DNA of 64,000 bases, taken from Pseudomonas baetica (GTDB taxonomy: Bacteria > Pseudomonadota > Gammaproteobacteria > Pseudomonadales > Pseudomonadaceae). How positions within the stretch are numbered: the stretch's first letter is position 1; each line of letters opens with the position of its first letter. Of the stretch, positions 7,795 to 17,758 are shown piece after piece. The stretch lies in assembly GCF_019733355.1 (NCBI RefSeq), contig NZ_JAIHLQ010000015.1, positions 62,001 through 126,000 on the forward strand, read 5' to 3'. A program made the position numbers and the translations under genes. Below the pieces are notes generated by a model. It did no database searches. It was not told where the DNA came from and saw only the letters and a list, made by a program, of their open reading frames with translations.

Positions 7795-10700
7795 ATGCCA
7801 AGCCCTCTCCGCTATTCGTTTACAACGTGGACTCAAATGACCGGCAACAAGGCCGTCGACGCATTGCTGGCAGATGATCATTGGACGGGGCGTTGGGACG
7901 AGCGAGGCATGCCGGTCAAACTGACCTACAGTTTCGTCGACACCGGTTCGTTTTTCGCCCGAGACTACAGCCCTTCCAACGAATACTTAAACGGTTTCTC
8001 CTTATCCACCGCTCAGCAAGTCGCCGTCTACAACGCGTTAAATGGCTGGAGCGCTGTGGCCAACGTGCAGTTTTCGCTGGTATCCGAAACAGCCGCGAAT
8101 GTGGGCGATCTGCGTTTCGGTGGTTACATGGGCATGGACAGCAAATACGCCGCCTGGGCATATTTTCCGGACGAGACGCCAGTGGCTGGTGATGTCTGGA
8201 TTGGCCCATCGACCGATGACCCGAACCCGGCCAAAGGCTCCTTCGACTATCTGACGTTCGTGCACGAGATCGGCCACGCTCTGGGTCTCAAACACCCGTT
8301 CGATACCACCCCGGATAACAGCACACTGCTTAATCCTGCGCTGGATGACGTGCGCTACACCGTCATGAGCTACAACGACTCGTATTCCTATCAGCCGACC
8401 ACGCCGATGTTGCTGGATATTCTGGCGATCCAGAGCTTGTATGGGGCCAATACTCTATGGCACGCCGAGAACACCATTTACAAGTGGGCGCCCTCCCAGT
8501 CGGTGTTCGAGACCATCTGGGATGGCGGCGGCAGTGACACGATTGATGCCAGCAACCAGCTTTCGGGCGTCAGCATCGACCTCAACCCAGGCCAGTTCAG
8601 CACCATCGGCAAAGCGTTTCTGGACCCCAATGGCAATTTGTTCAACAGCGGCCTGGCCATTGCGTATGGCACCGATATCGAAAATGCTTACGGCTCGAAC
8701 TTTGACGACACACTGATCGGCAACGCACTGGACAATACCCTAGTGGGCCTGGAAGGTGCTGACACCATGAGTGGCGGAGCCGGTAATGACGCCTACTACG
8801 TCGACAACGTCGGCGACGTCGTGATCGAACAGGATGCGTCGCCGACGCAGATCGATGCCGTCAATTCACTGATCAGCTACACCCTTGGCGCCAATGTCGA
8901 GTGGCTGAACCTGATCGGCACCGCCGACGTCAATGGCACCGGCAACGCGCTGAACAACCGTATCCTTGGTAACAGCGGCAGTAACATCCTGGACGGCGGT
9001 CTCGGCGCCGACGTGATGGCCGGCGGTGCGGGCAATGACACCTACATCGTCGACAACGTCAACGACGCCATCAACGAAACCAGCACCGCGGCCAGCGAAA
9101 TTGATACGGTCATCTCCTCGGTCAGCTGGCGACTCGGCGCCAACCTGGAAAACCTTACGCTGACAGGGACGGCCAATAATTACGCCGCAGGCAATGCCTT
9201 GAACAACGTGCTGATCGGCAACGACGGCAACAACGAGCTCAACGGCGGCGCCGGGATCGACACCCTGATCGGCGGGAAGGGCGATGACTCCTACGCCGTG
9301 GACAACGCTGGCGATGTCGTCATCGAAGCCGCCGGCGAAGGTTACGATACGGTACTGAGTTACGTTAACTACAGCCTGGGCGACAACATCGAGGAAGGTC
9401 GGTTGATCGGCAATGCCATCAGCCTGAGCGGCAACGATCTGGACAATGTGCTTGTCGGCAACGCCTTGGCCAACACCCTGTCCGGCGGGGCGGGCAACGA
9501 CGTACTCAACGGCGGTGTAGGCGCCGACCGCATGATCGGTGGCCTGGGTGATGATGTTTACTCTGTCGATGATGTCGGTGACACCGTCGTTGAAGCCGCG
9601 GGCGAAGGTCACGACAAGGTCCAGAGCAGTGTCAACTACACCCTGACCGCCAATGTCGAGGATGGCCAGTTGAGCGGCAATGCCATCAGCCTCACCGGCA
9701 ACGACCTGGACAACGTGCTGATCGGCAACGCCATGAACAACAACCTCAATGGTGGGGCCGGTGCCGATACCCTCGACGGTGGTGCAGGCAACGACAGCTA
9801 TTTCGTCGACAACATTGGCGATGTCGTCATCGAACGCGATGCCACGCCGACGCAAATCGACGCGGTAAACTCGACGATCGATTACACCCTCGGCGCTAAC
9901 GTCGAGTGGCTGAACCTGCTCGGCAGCGCCGACCTCAATGGCACCGGCAACGCTCTGAACAACCGCATCACCGGTAACAGCGGGAATAACATCCTGGACG
10001 GTGGTCTTGGCGCCGACACCATGATCGGTGGTACGGGCAACGACACCTACATGGTCGACAACATCAACGACGTCATCAACGAGACCAGCACCCTTGCAAG
10101 CGAAATTGATACGGTCATCTCCTCGGTCAACTGGCGACTGGGCGCCAACCTGGAAAACCTGACGCTGACAGGGACCGCCGACATCTACGCCGCCGGCAAT
10201 GCTTTGAACAACGTGTTGATCGGCAACGATGGCAACAACGAGCTCAACGGCGGCGCCGGAATTGACACCCTGATCGGCGGCAAGGGCAATGACTCCTACG
10301 CCGTCGACAACGCTGGCGATGTGGTCATCGAAGCGGCTGGCGAAGGTTACGATACGGTACTGAGTTACGTTAACTACAGCCTGGGCGACAACATCGAGGA
10401 AGGCCGGTTGATCGGCAACGCCATCAGCCTCAGTGGCAACGATCTGGACAACGTGCTGATCGGTAATGCCTTGGCCAACACCCTGTTCGGCGGTGCCGGC
10501 AATGACTCGATCGATGGTGGTGTGGGTGCCGACCGCATGATCGGGGGCGTGGGCGATGACGTTTACTATGTCGATGATGTCAGCGATAACGTCGTCGTGG
10601 CGGCGAACGAGGGTCACGACAAGATCCAGAGCAGTGTCAACTACACCCTCACCACCAATGTCGAGGATGGCCAGTTGACCGGCAGTGCCATCAGCCTGAC

Positions 10701-13350
10701 GGGCAACGGCCTGGATAACGTGCTGGTCGGTAACGCCATGAACAACAACCTCAATGGCGGAGCCGGTGCCGATACCCTGGACGGCGGTGCAGGCAACGAC
10801 AGCTATTTCGTCGACAACGTTGGTGATGTCGTCATCGAACGCGATGCCTCACCAACGCAAATCGACGCCGTGAACTCGACGATCGATTACACCCTCGGCA
10901 CCAACGTCGAGTGGCTGAACCTGCTTGGCAGCGCTGACCTCAACGGCACCGGTAATGCGCTGAACAACCGCATTACCGGCAACAGCGGGAACAACATTCT
11001 GGACGGCGGCCTCGGCGCCGACACCATGGCCGGCGGTACGGGCAATGACACCTACATCGTCGACAACGTCAACGACGTGATCAATGAAACCAGCACCCTG
11101 GCCAACGAAATAGACACCGTCATCTCGTCGGTCAACTGGCGACTCGGTGCCAATCTGGAAAACCTGACACTGACCGGCACCAGTGACATCTACGCCGCCG
11201 GTAACGCTTTGAACAACGTGCTCATCGGCAACGATGGCAACAACGAGCTCAATGGCGGCGCCGGCATTGACACATTGATCGGCGGCAAGGGCAATGACTC
11301 CTACGCGGTCGACAACGCTGGCGATGTGGTCATCGAAGTGGCCGGCGAAGGTTACGACACGGTGCTCAGTTATGTTAACTACACCTTGAGCGCCAATATC
11401 GAAGAAGGCCGGCTGATCGGCAATGCCATCAGCCTCACCGGCAATGACCTGGACAACGTGCTGATCGGCAACGCCCTGGACAACAACCTCAATGGCGGGG
11501 CTGGCGCCGACACACTGGACGGCGGTGCAGGCAACGACAGCTATTTCGTCGACAACGTTGGCGATATCGTCATCGAACGCGATGCCACGCCGACGCAAAT
11601 CGACGCGGTAAACTCGACGATCGATTACACCCTCGGCGCCAACGTCGAGTGGCTGAACCTGCTCGGCAGCGCAGACATCAATGGCACCGGTAACGCGCTG
11701 AACAACCGCCTTATCGGTAACAGCGGAAACAACATCCTCGACGGCGGTCTGGGCGCTGATGTGATGGCTGGGGGGACGGGCAATGACACCTACATCGTCG
11801 ACAACGTCAACGATGTCATCAATGAAACCAGCACCCTGGCCGACGAAATCGACACGGTCAAATCCTCGGTCAGCTGGCGGTTGGGCGCCAACCTGGAAAA
11901 CCTCACGCTGACGGGGACGGCCAACACCTACGCCGTCGGCAATGCCTTGAACAACGTGCTGATCGGCAACGATGGCAATAACGAGCTCAACGGCGGCGCC
12001 GGGATCGACACCCTGATCGGCGGCAAGGGCAATGATGCCTACGCGGTGGACAACGCGGCGGACGTGGTCATCGAAGTGGCCGGCGAAGGTTATGACACGG
12101 TGCTGAGTTACGTTAACTACACCTTGAGCGCGAACATCGAAGAAGGCCGGCTGATCGGCAATGCCATCAGCCTCACCGGCAACGACCAGGACAACCTGCT
12201 GGTCGGCAACGCCCTGGACAACAACCTCAATGGCGGGGCTGGCGCCGACACACTGGACGGCGGTGCAGGCAACGACAGCTATTTCGTCGACAACGTTGGC
12301 GATATCGTCATCGAACGCGATGCCACGCCGACGCAAATCGACGCGGTTAATTCGATGATCGATTACACCCTCGGCGCCAACGTCGAGTGGCTGAACCTGC
12401 TCGGCAGCGCAGACCTCAATGGCACCGGTAACGCGCTGAACAACCGCATCATCGGTAACAGCGGAAACAACATCCTCGACGGCGGTCTGGGCGCTGATGT
12501 GATGGCTGGGGGGACGGGCAATGACACCTACATCGTCGACAACGTCAACGACGTCATCAATGAAACCAGCACCCTGCCCAACGAAATAGACACGGTCAAA
12601 TCCTCGGTCAACTGGACGCTGGGCGCCAATCTGGAAAATCTGACACTGACCGGAACCGGCAACATCTACGCCATCGGCAATTCCCTGAACAACGTGTTGA
12701 TCGGCAACGATGCCAACAACGAACTCAACGGCGGTGGCGGGATCGACACCATGATCGGCGGGAAGGGCAACGATGCCTACGCCCTTGATCAGGCCGCGGA
12801 GCTCACTCTGATCCAGGAAAATGCTGCTGAAGGCAACGATACATTGGTGCTGCTGTATCAGGCGACCGAGCAAACCAGCGTTGTCGATCTTGGCATCAGC
12901 AATTTGCAGAATGTCGAAAACGTTACCCTTGCCGGCGCGGGTGAATTTACGCTTCAAGGTAACAGCCTGAACAACACCTTGATCGGTAACGCTCAGGCCA
13001 ACGTACTCAACGGCGGTGCCGGTGCGGACGTACTGACCGGTCGCGGCGGTGCCGACACCTTTGTGTTCAGCGCCGTCAACGAAATGGGCATTGGTGCAAA
13101 TCGTGACGTCATCACCGACTTCAGCAGCCTGCAAGGTGACAAGATCGATCTGACCCACTTCGATGCCAACCTGCTGAGCGCCGGAGTCGACGGATTCACC
13201 TTCATCGGTGCCAATGACTTCACCGGCGCCGGTCAAATCCGTTTCATTGACCACGTGCTGTCGGGCAACGTCAGCGGCAACGCTGGCGCGGATTTCGAGA
13301 TCCAACTGGTAGGCGTGAACAGTTTCAGCGCCAACGACCTGGTGGCCTGA
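7795..13350 (+). CDS. giant serralysin-like M10 metalloprotease with RTX-like repeats
   Basis: 1851 residues; AGGAACG precedes the ATG. The N-terminal ~230 residues are a serralysin-type catalytic domain. The zinc motif HEIGHALGLKH has ligands His157, His161 and His167 and catalytic Glu158, and the Met-turn YTVMSY has Met191. From about residue 320 to 1650 follow sixteen glycine/Asp/Asn-rich units of 82-89 residues (see the repeat entry), each with a GGxGxD-like calcium-binding core. A last RTX block (GADVLTGRGGADTFVF) and the M10 C-terminal domain end in SANDLVA, which resembles a type I secretion terminus (Asp plus hydrophobic residues). There is no Sec signal. Ordinary serralysins are about 480 residues. 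No ABC exporter lies nearby, so it would need a transporter encoded elsewhere. It could be a protease or an adhesin-like calcium-binding protein. Confidence 0.9.
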   Translation: MPSPLRYSFTTWTQMTGNKAVDALLADDHWTGRWDERGMPVKLTYSFVDTGSFFARDYSPSNEYLNGFSLSTAQQVAVYNALNGWSAVANVQFSLVSETAANVGDLRFGGYMGMDSKYAAWAYFPDETPVAGDVWIGPSTDDPNPAKGSFDYLTFVHEIGHALGLKHPFDTTPDNSTLLNPALDDVRYTVMSYNDSYSYQPTTPMLLDILAIQSLYGANTLWHAENTIYKWAPSQSVFETIWDGGGSDTIDASNQLSGVSIDLNPGQFSTIGKAFLDPNGNLFNSGLAIAYGTDIENAYGSNFDDTLIGNALDNTLVGLEGADTMSGGAGNDAYYVDNVGDVVIEQDASPTQIDAVNSLISYTLGANVEWLNLIGTADVNGTGNALNNRILGNSGSNILDGGLGADVMAGGAGNDTYIVDNVNDAINETSTAASEIDTVISSVSWRLGANLENLTLTGTANNYAAGNALNNVLIGNDGNNELNGGAGIDTLIGGKGDDSYAVDNAGDVVIEAAGEGYDTVLSYVNYSLGDNIEEGRLIGNAISLSGNDLDNVLVGNALANTLSGGAGNDVLNGGVGADRMIGGLGDDVYSVDDVGDTVVEAAGEGHDKVQSSVNYTLTANVEDGQLSGNAISLTGNDLDNVLIGNAMNNNLNGGAGADTLDGGAGNDSYFVDNIGDVVIERDATPTQIDAVNSTIDYTLGANVEWLNLLGSADLNGTGNALNNRITGNSGNNILDGGLGADTMIGGTGNDTYMVDNINDVINETSTLASEIDTVISSVNWRLGANLENLTLTGTADIYAAGNALNNVLIGNDGNNELNGGAGIDTLIGGKGNDSYAVDNAGDVVIEAAGEGYDTVLSYVNYSLGDNIEEGRLIGNAISLSGNDLDNVLIGNALANTLFGGAGNDSIDGGVGADRMIGGVGDDVYYVDDVSDNVVVAANEGHDKIQSSVNYTLTTNVEDGQLTGSAISLTGNGLDNVLVGNAMNNNLNGGAGADTLDGGAGNDSYFVDNVGDVVIERDASPTQIDAVNSTIDYTLGTNVEWLNLLGSADLNGTGNALNNRITGNSGNNILDGGLGADTMAGGTGNDTYIVDNVNDVINETSTLANEIDTVISSVNWRLGANLENLTLTGTSDIYAAGNALNNVLIGNDGNNELNGGAGIDTLIGGKGNDSYAVDNAGDVVIEVAGEGYDTVLSYVNYTLSANIEEGRLIGNAISLTGNDLDNVLIGNALDNNLNGGAGADTLDGGAGNDSYFVDNVGDIVIERDATPTQIDAVNSTIDYTLGANVEWLNLLGSADINGTGNALNNRLIGNSGNNILDGGLGADVMAGGTGNDTYIVDNVNDVINETSTLADEIDTVKSSVSWRLGANLENLTLTGTANTYAVGNALNNVLIGNDGNNELNGGAGIDTLIGGKGNDAYAVDNAADVVIEVAGEGYDTVLSYVNYTLSANIEEGRLIGNAISLTGNDQDNLLVGNALDNNLNGGAGADTLDGGAGNDSYFVDNVGDIVIERDATPTQIDAVNSMIDYTLGANVEWLNLLGSADLNGTGNALNNRIIGNSGNNILDGGLGADVMAGGTGNDTYIVDNVNDVINETSTLPNEIDTVKSSVNWTLGANLENLTLTGTGNIYAIGNSLNNVLIGNDANNELNGGGGIDTMIGGKGNDAYALDQAAELTLIQENAAEGNDTLVLLYQATEQTSVVDLGISNLQNVENVTLAGAGEFTLQGNSLNNTLIGNAQANVLNGGAGADVLTGRGGADTFVFSAVNEMGIGANRDVITDFSSLQGDKIDLTHFDANLLSAGVDGFTFIGANDFTGAGQIRFIDHVLSGNVSGNAGADFEIQLVGVNSFSANDLVA
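8756..12753 (+). repeat. nested tandem repeats inside the RTX gene (ABCD-ABCD-ABC-ABC-AB)
   Basis: Four unit types are told apart by their second half: A (PTQIDAVNSTIDYTLGANVE), B (EIDTVISSVNWRLGANLENL), C (GEGYDTVLSYVNYTLSANIE) and D (GEGHDKVQSSVNYTLTANVE). A units begin near 8756, 9761, 10766, 11504 and 12242, giving periods of 1005, 1005, 738 and 738 bp. The first two blocks contain D and the next two lack it. The DNA copies are very similar, so the array is open to copy-number change and to misassembly. Confidence 0.85.
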
Positions 13351-13396
13351 AGCGTTGAGGGCCTGCCGTTGAATTTGGCCTGAGAAAACCACACAC

Positions 13397-13417
13397 CGCC
13401 CGGACATGCGCCGGGCG
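13397..13417. terminator. weak hairpin between convergent genes
   Basis: CGCCCGG / CCGGGCG stem with a 7-base loop lies between the RTX gene end and the LuxR gene end. No clear T run follows on either strand, so its role as a terminator is uncertain. Confidence 0.35.
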
Positions 13418-13455
13418 TTGTGCATTTCAGATCACAGGCAAAAAAGTCCGACGCC

Positions 13456-16191
13456 CTAGCTGAGGACGCCCAACGCTTTGGCCCTTGCCACTGCCTGCGT
13501 ACGGCGTTCGACTCCCAACTTGCTGTTGATATGGCTGGCGTGGGTTTTGACCGTGTGCAGTGATATGAACAATTGTTCGCTGATCTCCTGGTTCGAACAC
13601 CCTTGTGCAATCAGACGCAGTACCGACAATTCCCGACTACTAAGCTGCTCTATCGCAGAAGTCTCAGCGACGGCACGGGCTGGTGGCTTCGGGAACTGTT
13701 CCAGCAATTGCAGGCAGACAGCAGTCGACGTAATCGACAGCAACTGCCCGCGTAACCAGTCCGAATGCTCTTTCACCAAGGCATCAAACGGCTGCAACAC
13801 CCCACCGCCGGCTGCATCCAGTGCCAAGGCCAAGGTTTTCCGCGCTTCCGGCTCACGCCCGTCGCCCAGTAGCAAAGCCACCTTCTGCGTCAACGCCATT
13901 ACACTGAGCAACTGTCGCCCTGTTTGCTGACCATTTTCATGCAACACATTCAGACGCCCTTCGGCGAGCATCCGTCGTCCCTGAATCACATCCAAAAGCG
14001 CCTGTTGCAGTTCGACATGCAGGGGCAACTGTGGATGAAACTCCGGCGGTGCGGCGGCGCGCTCACCGGTGTAGGTCTGGCCCAGTCGCGCCAGCCAGGC
14101 TTCGGCCAGATCAGTGCGGCCCTGCGTTAGCCACAGCTCGCATTTGACCAACGTGATCATCGCCAGATAGTAGATTGGCGGTACGTCCCAGATGTGCATC
14201 AGCCGCTCGGCTTCGGCCAGTTCCGCGAAGGCTTTGGCGAACTCGCCGGTAGCACCGTCCAAGCGGGCAATCACGCAATGGCCAATCAGCACGCTGATGT
14301 CGCGACAGGCGCGAGCCTCGCCAATACCGGCCAATAATCGCGTGCGGGCAGCTTGTGGCTGCAAGCGCATCGCCAACAGAAAACCTTCGTACAGCGTCAG
14401 CCGTGCGCGCACCGCGTACAAGCGTTGCGGCGACAACCCTCGCAAACGATCCAGACCCAGATGCACTTCCGTGAGCGCACGCAGAATTTCACCCCGGGAC
14501 TGCAGAACGCGGGCCCGGTCGTAATGCGCCAACGCTTCGAACAAGGGATTGCCGACACGCTGCGCCAACTCCAGCGATTCGCGATTAAGCCCTCGGGCGC
14601 GCCACAGATCGCCATCGGCTATGGCCAGATTGGATAGGGTCGACAAGCACATCAACCGCTGGCCATAACGCTTGGCCGGCAAACTTTCCAGCGCTTCGCT
14701 GCAATACTGCAAGGTCAATTCGCGATGGCCGCGCCCTCGGGCAATAATTCCGCTCAAGGCCAGCCACTGCGCCAGCATCGACTTTTGCGCAGTGGCCGAA
14801 GGCGCTGGCAGAAAACGGCTCAGATGGCTGGACAACTCCTCGGCGGCATCGAGCTGGCAGGCCAGACCCAGCGCCCAACTGTAGAGAACGATCAGCCGCG
14901 GAGTGCTTATCAACAGGCTGTCGGGCAAGTCCATTTTCCAGCGCAACAGCATGCCGACGTTCTGCTCGGCAAGCAGTTGCTCCTCGGAGAGGTTCTGCAC
15001 CAGATTTGCCGCCACATCGAGGTGACCGGCGCGCAAGGCCTGTTCCACCGCTTCGTCGAGCAGGCCCTGGGCATTGAACCAGCGACAGGCACGCAGGTGC
15101 AGCGTGGCGGTCGGCACCATCGCCTGGGCAATCGGCCGGCTGCGCAACAGATCAGAAAACAAATGGTGATAGCGATACCAATGCCCGTGCTCATCCAGCG
15201 GCACCAGAAACACCTGATGCGCCAGCAGGAAACGCAGGATCTCGGCACTGTCATGGGCTTCACGCACCGCATCGCAGAGTTCGCTGCAAAAGCGTTCCTG
15301 CGGGGCAGTGTCGTAGAGAAACGCCTGCACTTCGGTGGGCAGACAATCGATGACTTCTTCGAGCAGATAGTCGCGGATCAGCCCTTCCCCGCCGTTCAGT
15401 GCCTGAGGCAAAGCGGCATCGCCGCCGGCTTCGGACACCGCCAGTAGCCAGAAACGCAATCCCGCCACCCAGCCTTCACTGCGCAGGATCAGATTCTCCA
15501 AGGCTTCGCCGCGCAATGAAGTGCTGTGGCGATCAAGTAACGTCAGGGCTTCGTCGTGGGTCAGGCGCAGATCCTGCTCATGCAGTTCAAGCAATTGCCG
15601 GGACAGGCGCAAGCGCGCCAGATGCCAGTCCGGGCGCTGCCGACTGGTGACCATCACCAGCAAGCCGTCGGGCAGGTGATTGAGGAAAAACTGCAGGCAA
15701 CGGTCCAGGACCGGCCCTTGGGCGAGATGGTAATCGTCGAGCACCAACAACAATGGGCTCAGCGGATCGAGGTGCAACGCCAGCTCATCGAGCAGACCGT
15801 CGAGCCACTCTTCGAAGGCGAAGGGCTGATGGCGTTGACGCATTTTCAGCAGGCCGAGGGCGCGACTGCCCAATTGCGGAAAATAGTCCTGCAAGCCTTC
15901 GAGCAGGCGCTCGAGAAACCGCCCAGGGTCACTGTCGCGAGGGCTCAAACCCAGCCACAGACTTTGCCAGTGCGCAGGCAGGCTCTGACAGAACTCCACC
16001 GCCAACGAGCTTTTGCCGAACCCGGCGGGAGCGCTGACCAGCAACAGCCGTCCACCGAGCCCGGCTTGCAGGCGCTCGCAAAGGCGTGGTCGCAACACGT
16101 AGCCATCAGGCAACGGCGGGCGAAAAAAACGCCCGGCCAGTGCCGCGACAGCAACGCTTGCGGGGCCCGGAAGTGGGGACAGATCAGTCAT
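13456..16191 (-). CDS. MalT-type LuxR-family transcriptional activator
   Basis: 911 residues, the size of MalT/AlkS proteins. Order of parts: an N-terminal STAND ATPase with Walker A SAPAGFGKS (54-62) and a Walker B-like LLLVLDDYH; a long TPR-like helical region (about 400-800); and a C-terminal LuxR helix-turn-helix (LSSRELSVLRLIAQGCSNQE ... ISLHTVKTHASHINSKLGV). Such regulators activate genes after binding ATP and an inducer. It lies directly downstream of the DUF1302-DUF1329 pair on the same strand, separated by a terminator. In other pseudomonads I recall this regulator beside the same pair, so they are the likely targets. It converges with the RTX gene. Confidence 0.9.
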   Translation of the reverse strand: MTDLSPLPGPASVAVAALAGRFFRPPLPDGYVLRPRLCERLQAGLGGRLLLVSAPAGFGKSSLAVEFCQSLPAHWQSLWLGLSPRDSDPGRFLERLLEGLQDYFPQLGSRALGLLKMRQRHQPFAFEEWLDGLLDELALHLDPLSPLLLVLDDYHLAQGPVLDRCLQFFLNHLPDGLLVMVTSRQRPDWHLARLRLSRQLLELHEQDLRLTHDEALTLLDRHSTSLRGEALENLILRSEGWVAGLRFWLLAVSEAGGDAALPQALNGGEGLIRDYLLEEVIDCLPTEVQAFLYDTAPQERFCSELCDAVREAHDSAEILRFLLAHQVFLVPLDEHGHWYRYHHLFSDLLRSRPIAQAMVPTATLHLRACRWFNAQGLLDEAVEQALRAGHLDVAANLVQNLSEEQLLAEQNVGMLLRWKMDLPDSLLISTPRLIVLYSWALGLACQLDAAEELSSHLSRFLPAPSATAQKSMLAQWLALSGIIARGRGHRELTLQYCSEALESLPAKRYGQRLMCLSTLSNLAIADGDLWRARGLNRESLELAQRVGNPLFEALAHYDRARVLQSRGEILRALTEVHLGLDRLRGLSPQRLYAVRARLTLYEGFLLAMRLQPQAARTRLLAGIGEARACRDISVLIGHCVIARLDGATGEFAKAFAELAEAERLMHIWDVPPIYYLAMITLVKCELWLTQGRTDLAEAWLARLGQTYTGERAAAPPEFHPQLPLHVELQQALLDVIQGRRMLAEGRLNVLHENGQQTGRQLLSVMALTQKVALLLGDGREPEARKTLALALDAAGGGVLQPFDALVKEHSDWLRGQLLSITSTAVCLQLLEQFPKPPARAVAETSAIEQLSSRELSVLRLIAQGCSNQEISEQLFISLHTVKTHASHINSKLGVERRTQAVARAKALGVLS

Positions 16192-16306
16192 GGCCGGCTC
16201 TTGTTCGAATTGCAGTTGGCGGCGTTGCAGATGTCCGCAGACTAGCCTTAAACGATCCGGTTATGAAGGTTGCTGCTACAAATGGCTACAAAAAAGCTAC
16301 AGACAA

Positions 16307-16335
16307 AAAAACGCCCCGAACCAGTCGGGGCGTTT
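16307..16335. terminator. rho-independent terminator of DUF1302-DUF1329 operon
   Basis: ACGCCCCGA / TCGGGGCGT stem flanked by AAAAAA and TTTT, just past the DUF1329 stop at 16367 on the minus strand. Confidence 0.88.
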
Positions 16336-16366
16336 TCACGAGGATGCGGCCTCGCTTTACAACGGT

Positions 16367-17731
16367 TTAGCGAACGCCTTCCTGGCGCAAAGCAGCAGGG
16401 GTGAAGTCGCTGGTGGTGGCGGTGAAGCCGAAGTCATAGGCCTGTTTCTCTTCGTTCTTCATGCCCAGCGCCAGATAGCGGCCGGATTGCAGGTCGTAGA
16501 GCGTTTCCAGCGCGTACCACGGCACTTGCTTGTCGTAGTAGTTCTCGGCATGCGCCTCGGCTACACGCCACAGTTGGCCACGACCATCGTAATGGTCGAT
16601 GACGGCTGCTTGCCAGGTGTCTTCATCGATGTAGAAGTCACGCTTGGCGTAGATGTGGCGCTGACCTTCCTTGAGAGTCGCCACTACGTGCCAGACGCGA
16701 CGCAACTCGTAACGCGCCAGATCCTGGTTGATATGGCCAGCCTTGATGATGTCGGTGTATTTCAGTTTCGGATCGTCGAGCTTGTAGCTGTCGGAGGCGA
16801 TGTACATCTCTTTCTTGCCTTCGAGTTTCCAGTCGTAGCGATCCGGCGCACCGTTGTACATATCGAGGTTGTCGGAGGTACGCAGACCATCCGCCGCAGT
16901 ACCCGGACCGTCATAGGACACTTGTGGCGCGCGACGCACACGACGCTGACCGGCGTTGTAGACCCACGCCGAACGTGGCTCTTTCACTTGGTCAAGGGTT
17001 TCGTGCACCAGCAGCACGCCACCGGCCAGACGCGCCGGCGCGGTCACTTTCTGCTTGAAGTAGAACAGGATGTTGCCCGGGTTCTTCGGATCGTAGTCCT
17101 TCATCTTGTCGCGGAACACGAACTGGTCCTGGAAGTACACCAGGCTGAACGAGCCATTCGGTTGCGGCGTCGCCTGGGTCACCAGACGGGTCACGCTGCC
17201 GCCGCGATAGCGGGTGATGTGGTTCCAGATGACTTCCACACCGCTTTTCGGGATCGGGAACGGTACGGCCGTTTCGAAGTTCTCCAGCCCGTTGCCGCCG
17301 GACACCAGATTGGTATTGGTGGCGTTTTTCTTGATCGCGGCAAACACGTCATCCGGCACGGTAGCACCGCGATGGGACGGGTAAACCGGCATTTTGAAGC
17401 TATCCGGGTAGCGCTTGAACATCGCGTACTGCCCCGGGGCGAGCTTGTCCTTGTATTGATCCACGTTCTGCGCAGTGATGGTGAACAGCGGTTTTTCGCT
17501 TGCATAGGGGTCAGACAGGAACCCCTTGCTGTCGACTGTGCCTGCATTTTTCGGCAGCGGTTTCCAGGCCGGAATCGAACCGTCGGCATTACCGGCCATT
17601 TCGGCGCCCATCGGGGTCAGGCTCTTGCCCAGTTTGTCGGCTTCGGCAGCAGGCACCGCGGCCATGACACCGGTCGCCAGCAGCGACAGGCCCAGAACGC
17701 TGGCATGGAACAGACTCTTTGTTATTTTCAT
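16367..17731 (-). CDS. DUF1329 family protein
   Basis: 454 residues with a Sec signal (SVLGLSLLATGVMAAVPA). The mature protein matches the DUF1329 family, with GKSLTPMGAEMAGNADGSIP near the N-terminus, a LolA/LolB-like beta fold, and conserved RxYPDSFKMPVYPSHR and DRYDWKLEGK segments. Its function is unproved; it is almost always paired with DUF1302, as here 27 bp upstream, and has been linked to uptake or cleavage of fatty acids, esters or other hydrophobic substrates. Periplasmic or outer-membrane location is inferred. Confidence 0.88.
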   Translation of the reverse strand: MKITKSLFHASVLGLSLLATGVMAAVPAAEADKLGKSLTPMGAEMAGNADGSIPAWKPLPKNAGTVDSKGFLSDPYASEKPLFTITAQNVDQYKDKLAPGQYAMFKRYPDSFKMPVYPSHRGATVPDDVFAAIKKNATNTNLVSGGNGLENFETAVPFPIPKSGVEVIWNHITRYRGGSVTRLVTQATPQPNGSFSLVYFQDQFVFRDKMKDYDPKNPGNILFYFKQKVTAPARLAGGVLLVHETLDQVKEPRSAWVYNAGQRRVRRAPQVSYDGPGTAADGLRTSDNLDMYNGAPDRYDWKLEGKKEMYIASDSYKLDDPKLKYTDIIKAGHINQDLARYELRRVWHVVATLKEGQRHIYAKRDFYIDEDTWQAAVIDHYDGRGQLWRVAEAHAENYYDKQVPWYALETLYDLQSGRYLALGMKNEEKQAYDFGFTATTSDFTPAALRQEGVR

Positions 17732-17758
17732 AAATTCGTTCGTCCTGAAATGCAGTGC

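Noticed and set aside
8756..12753. Possible CRISPR-like or minisatellite array
   Set aside because: The periods are 738-1005 bp, in frame, and translate into RTX-like protein units.
8866..13425. Long antisense reading frames (583 and 858 residues) opposite the RTX gene
   Set aside because: They mirror the repeats of the plus-strand gene, are rich in Val, Asp and Ala in a way expected from reversed GC-rich repeat codons, have no domain, and the plus strand encodes an intact zinc protease.
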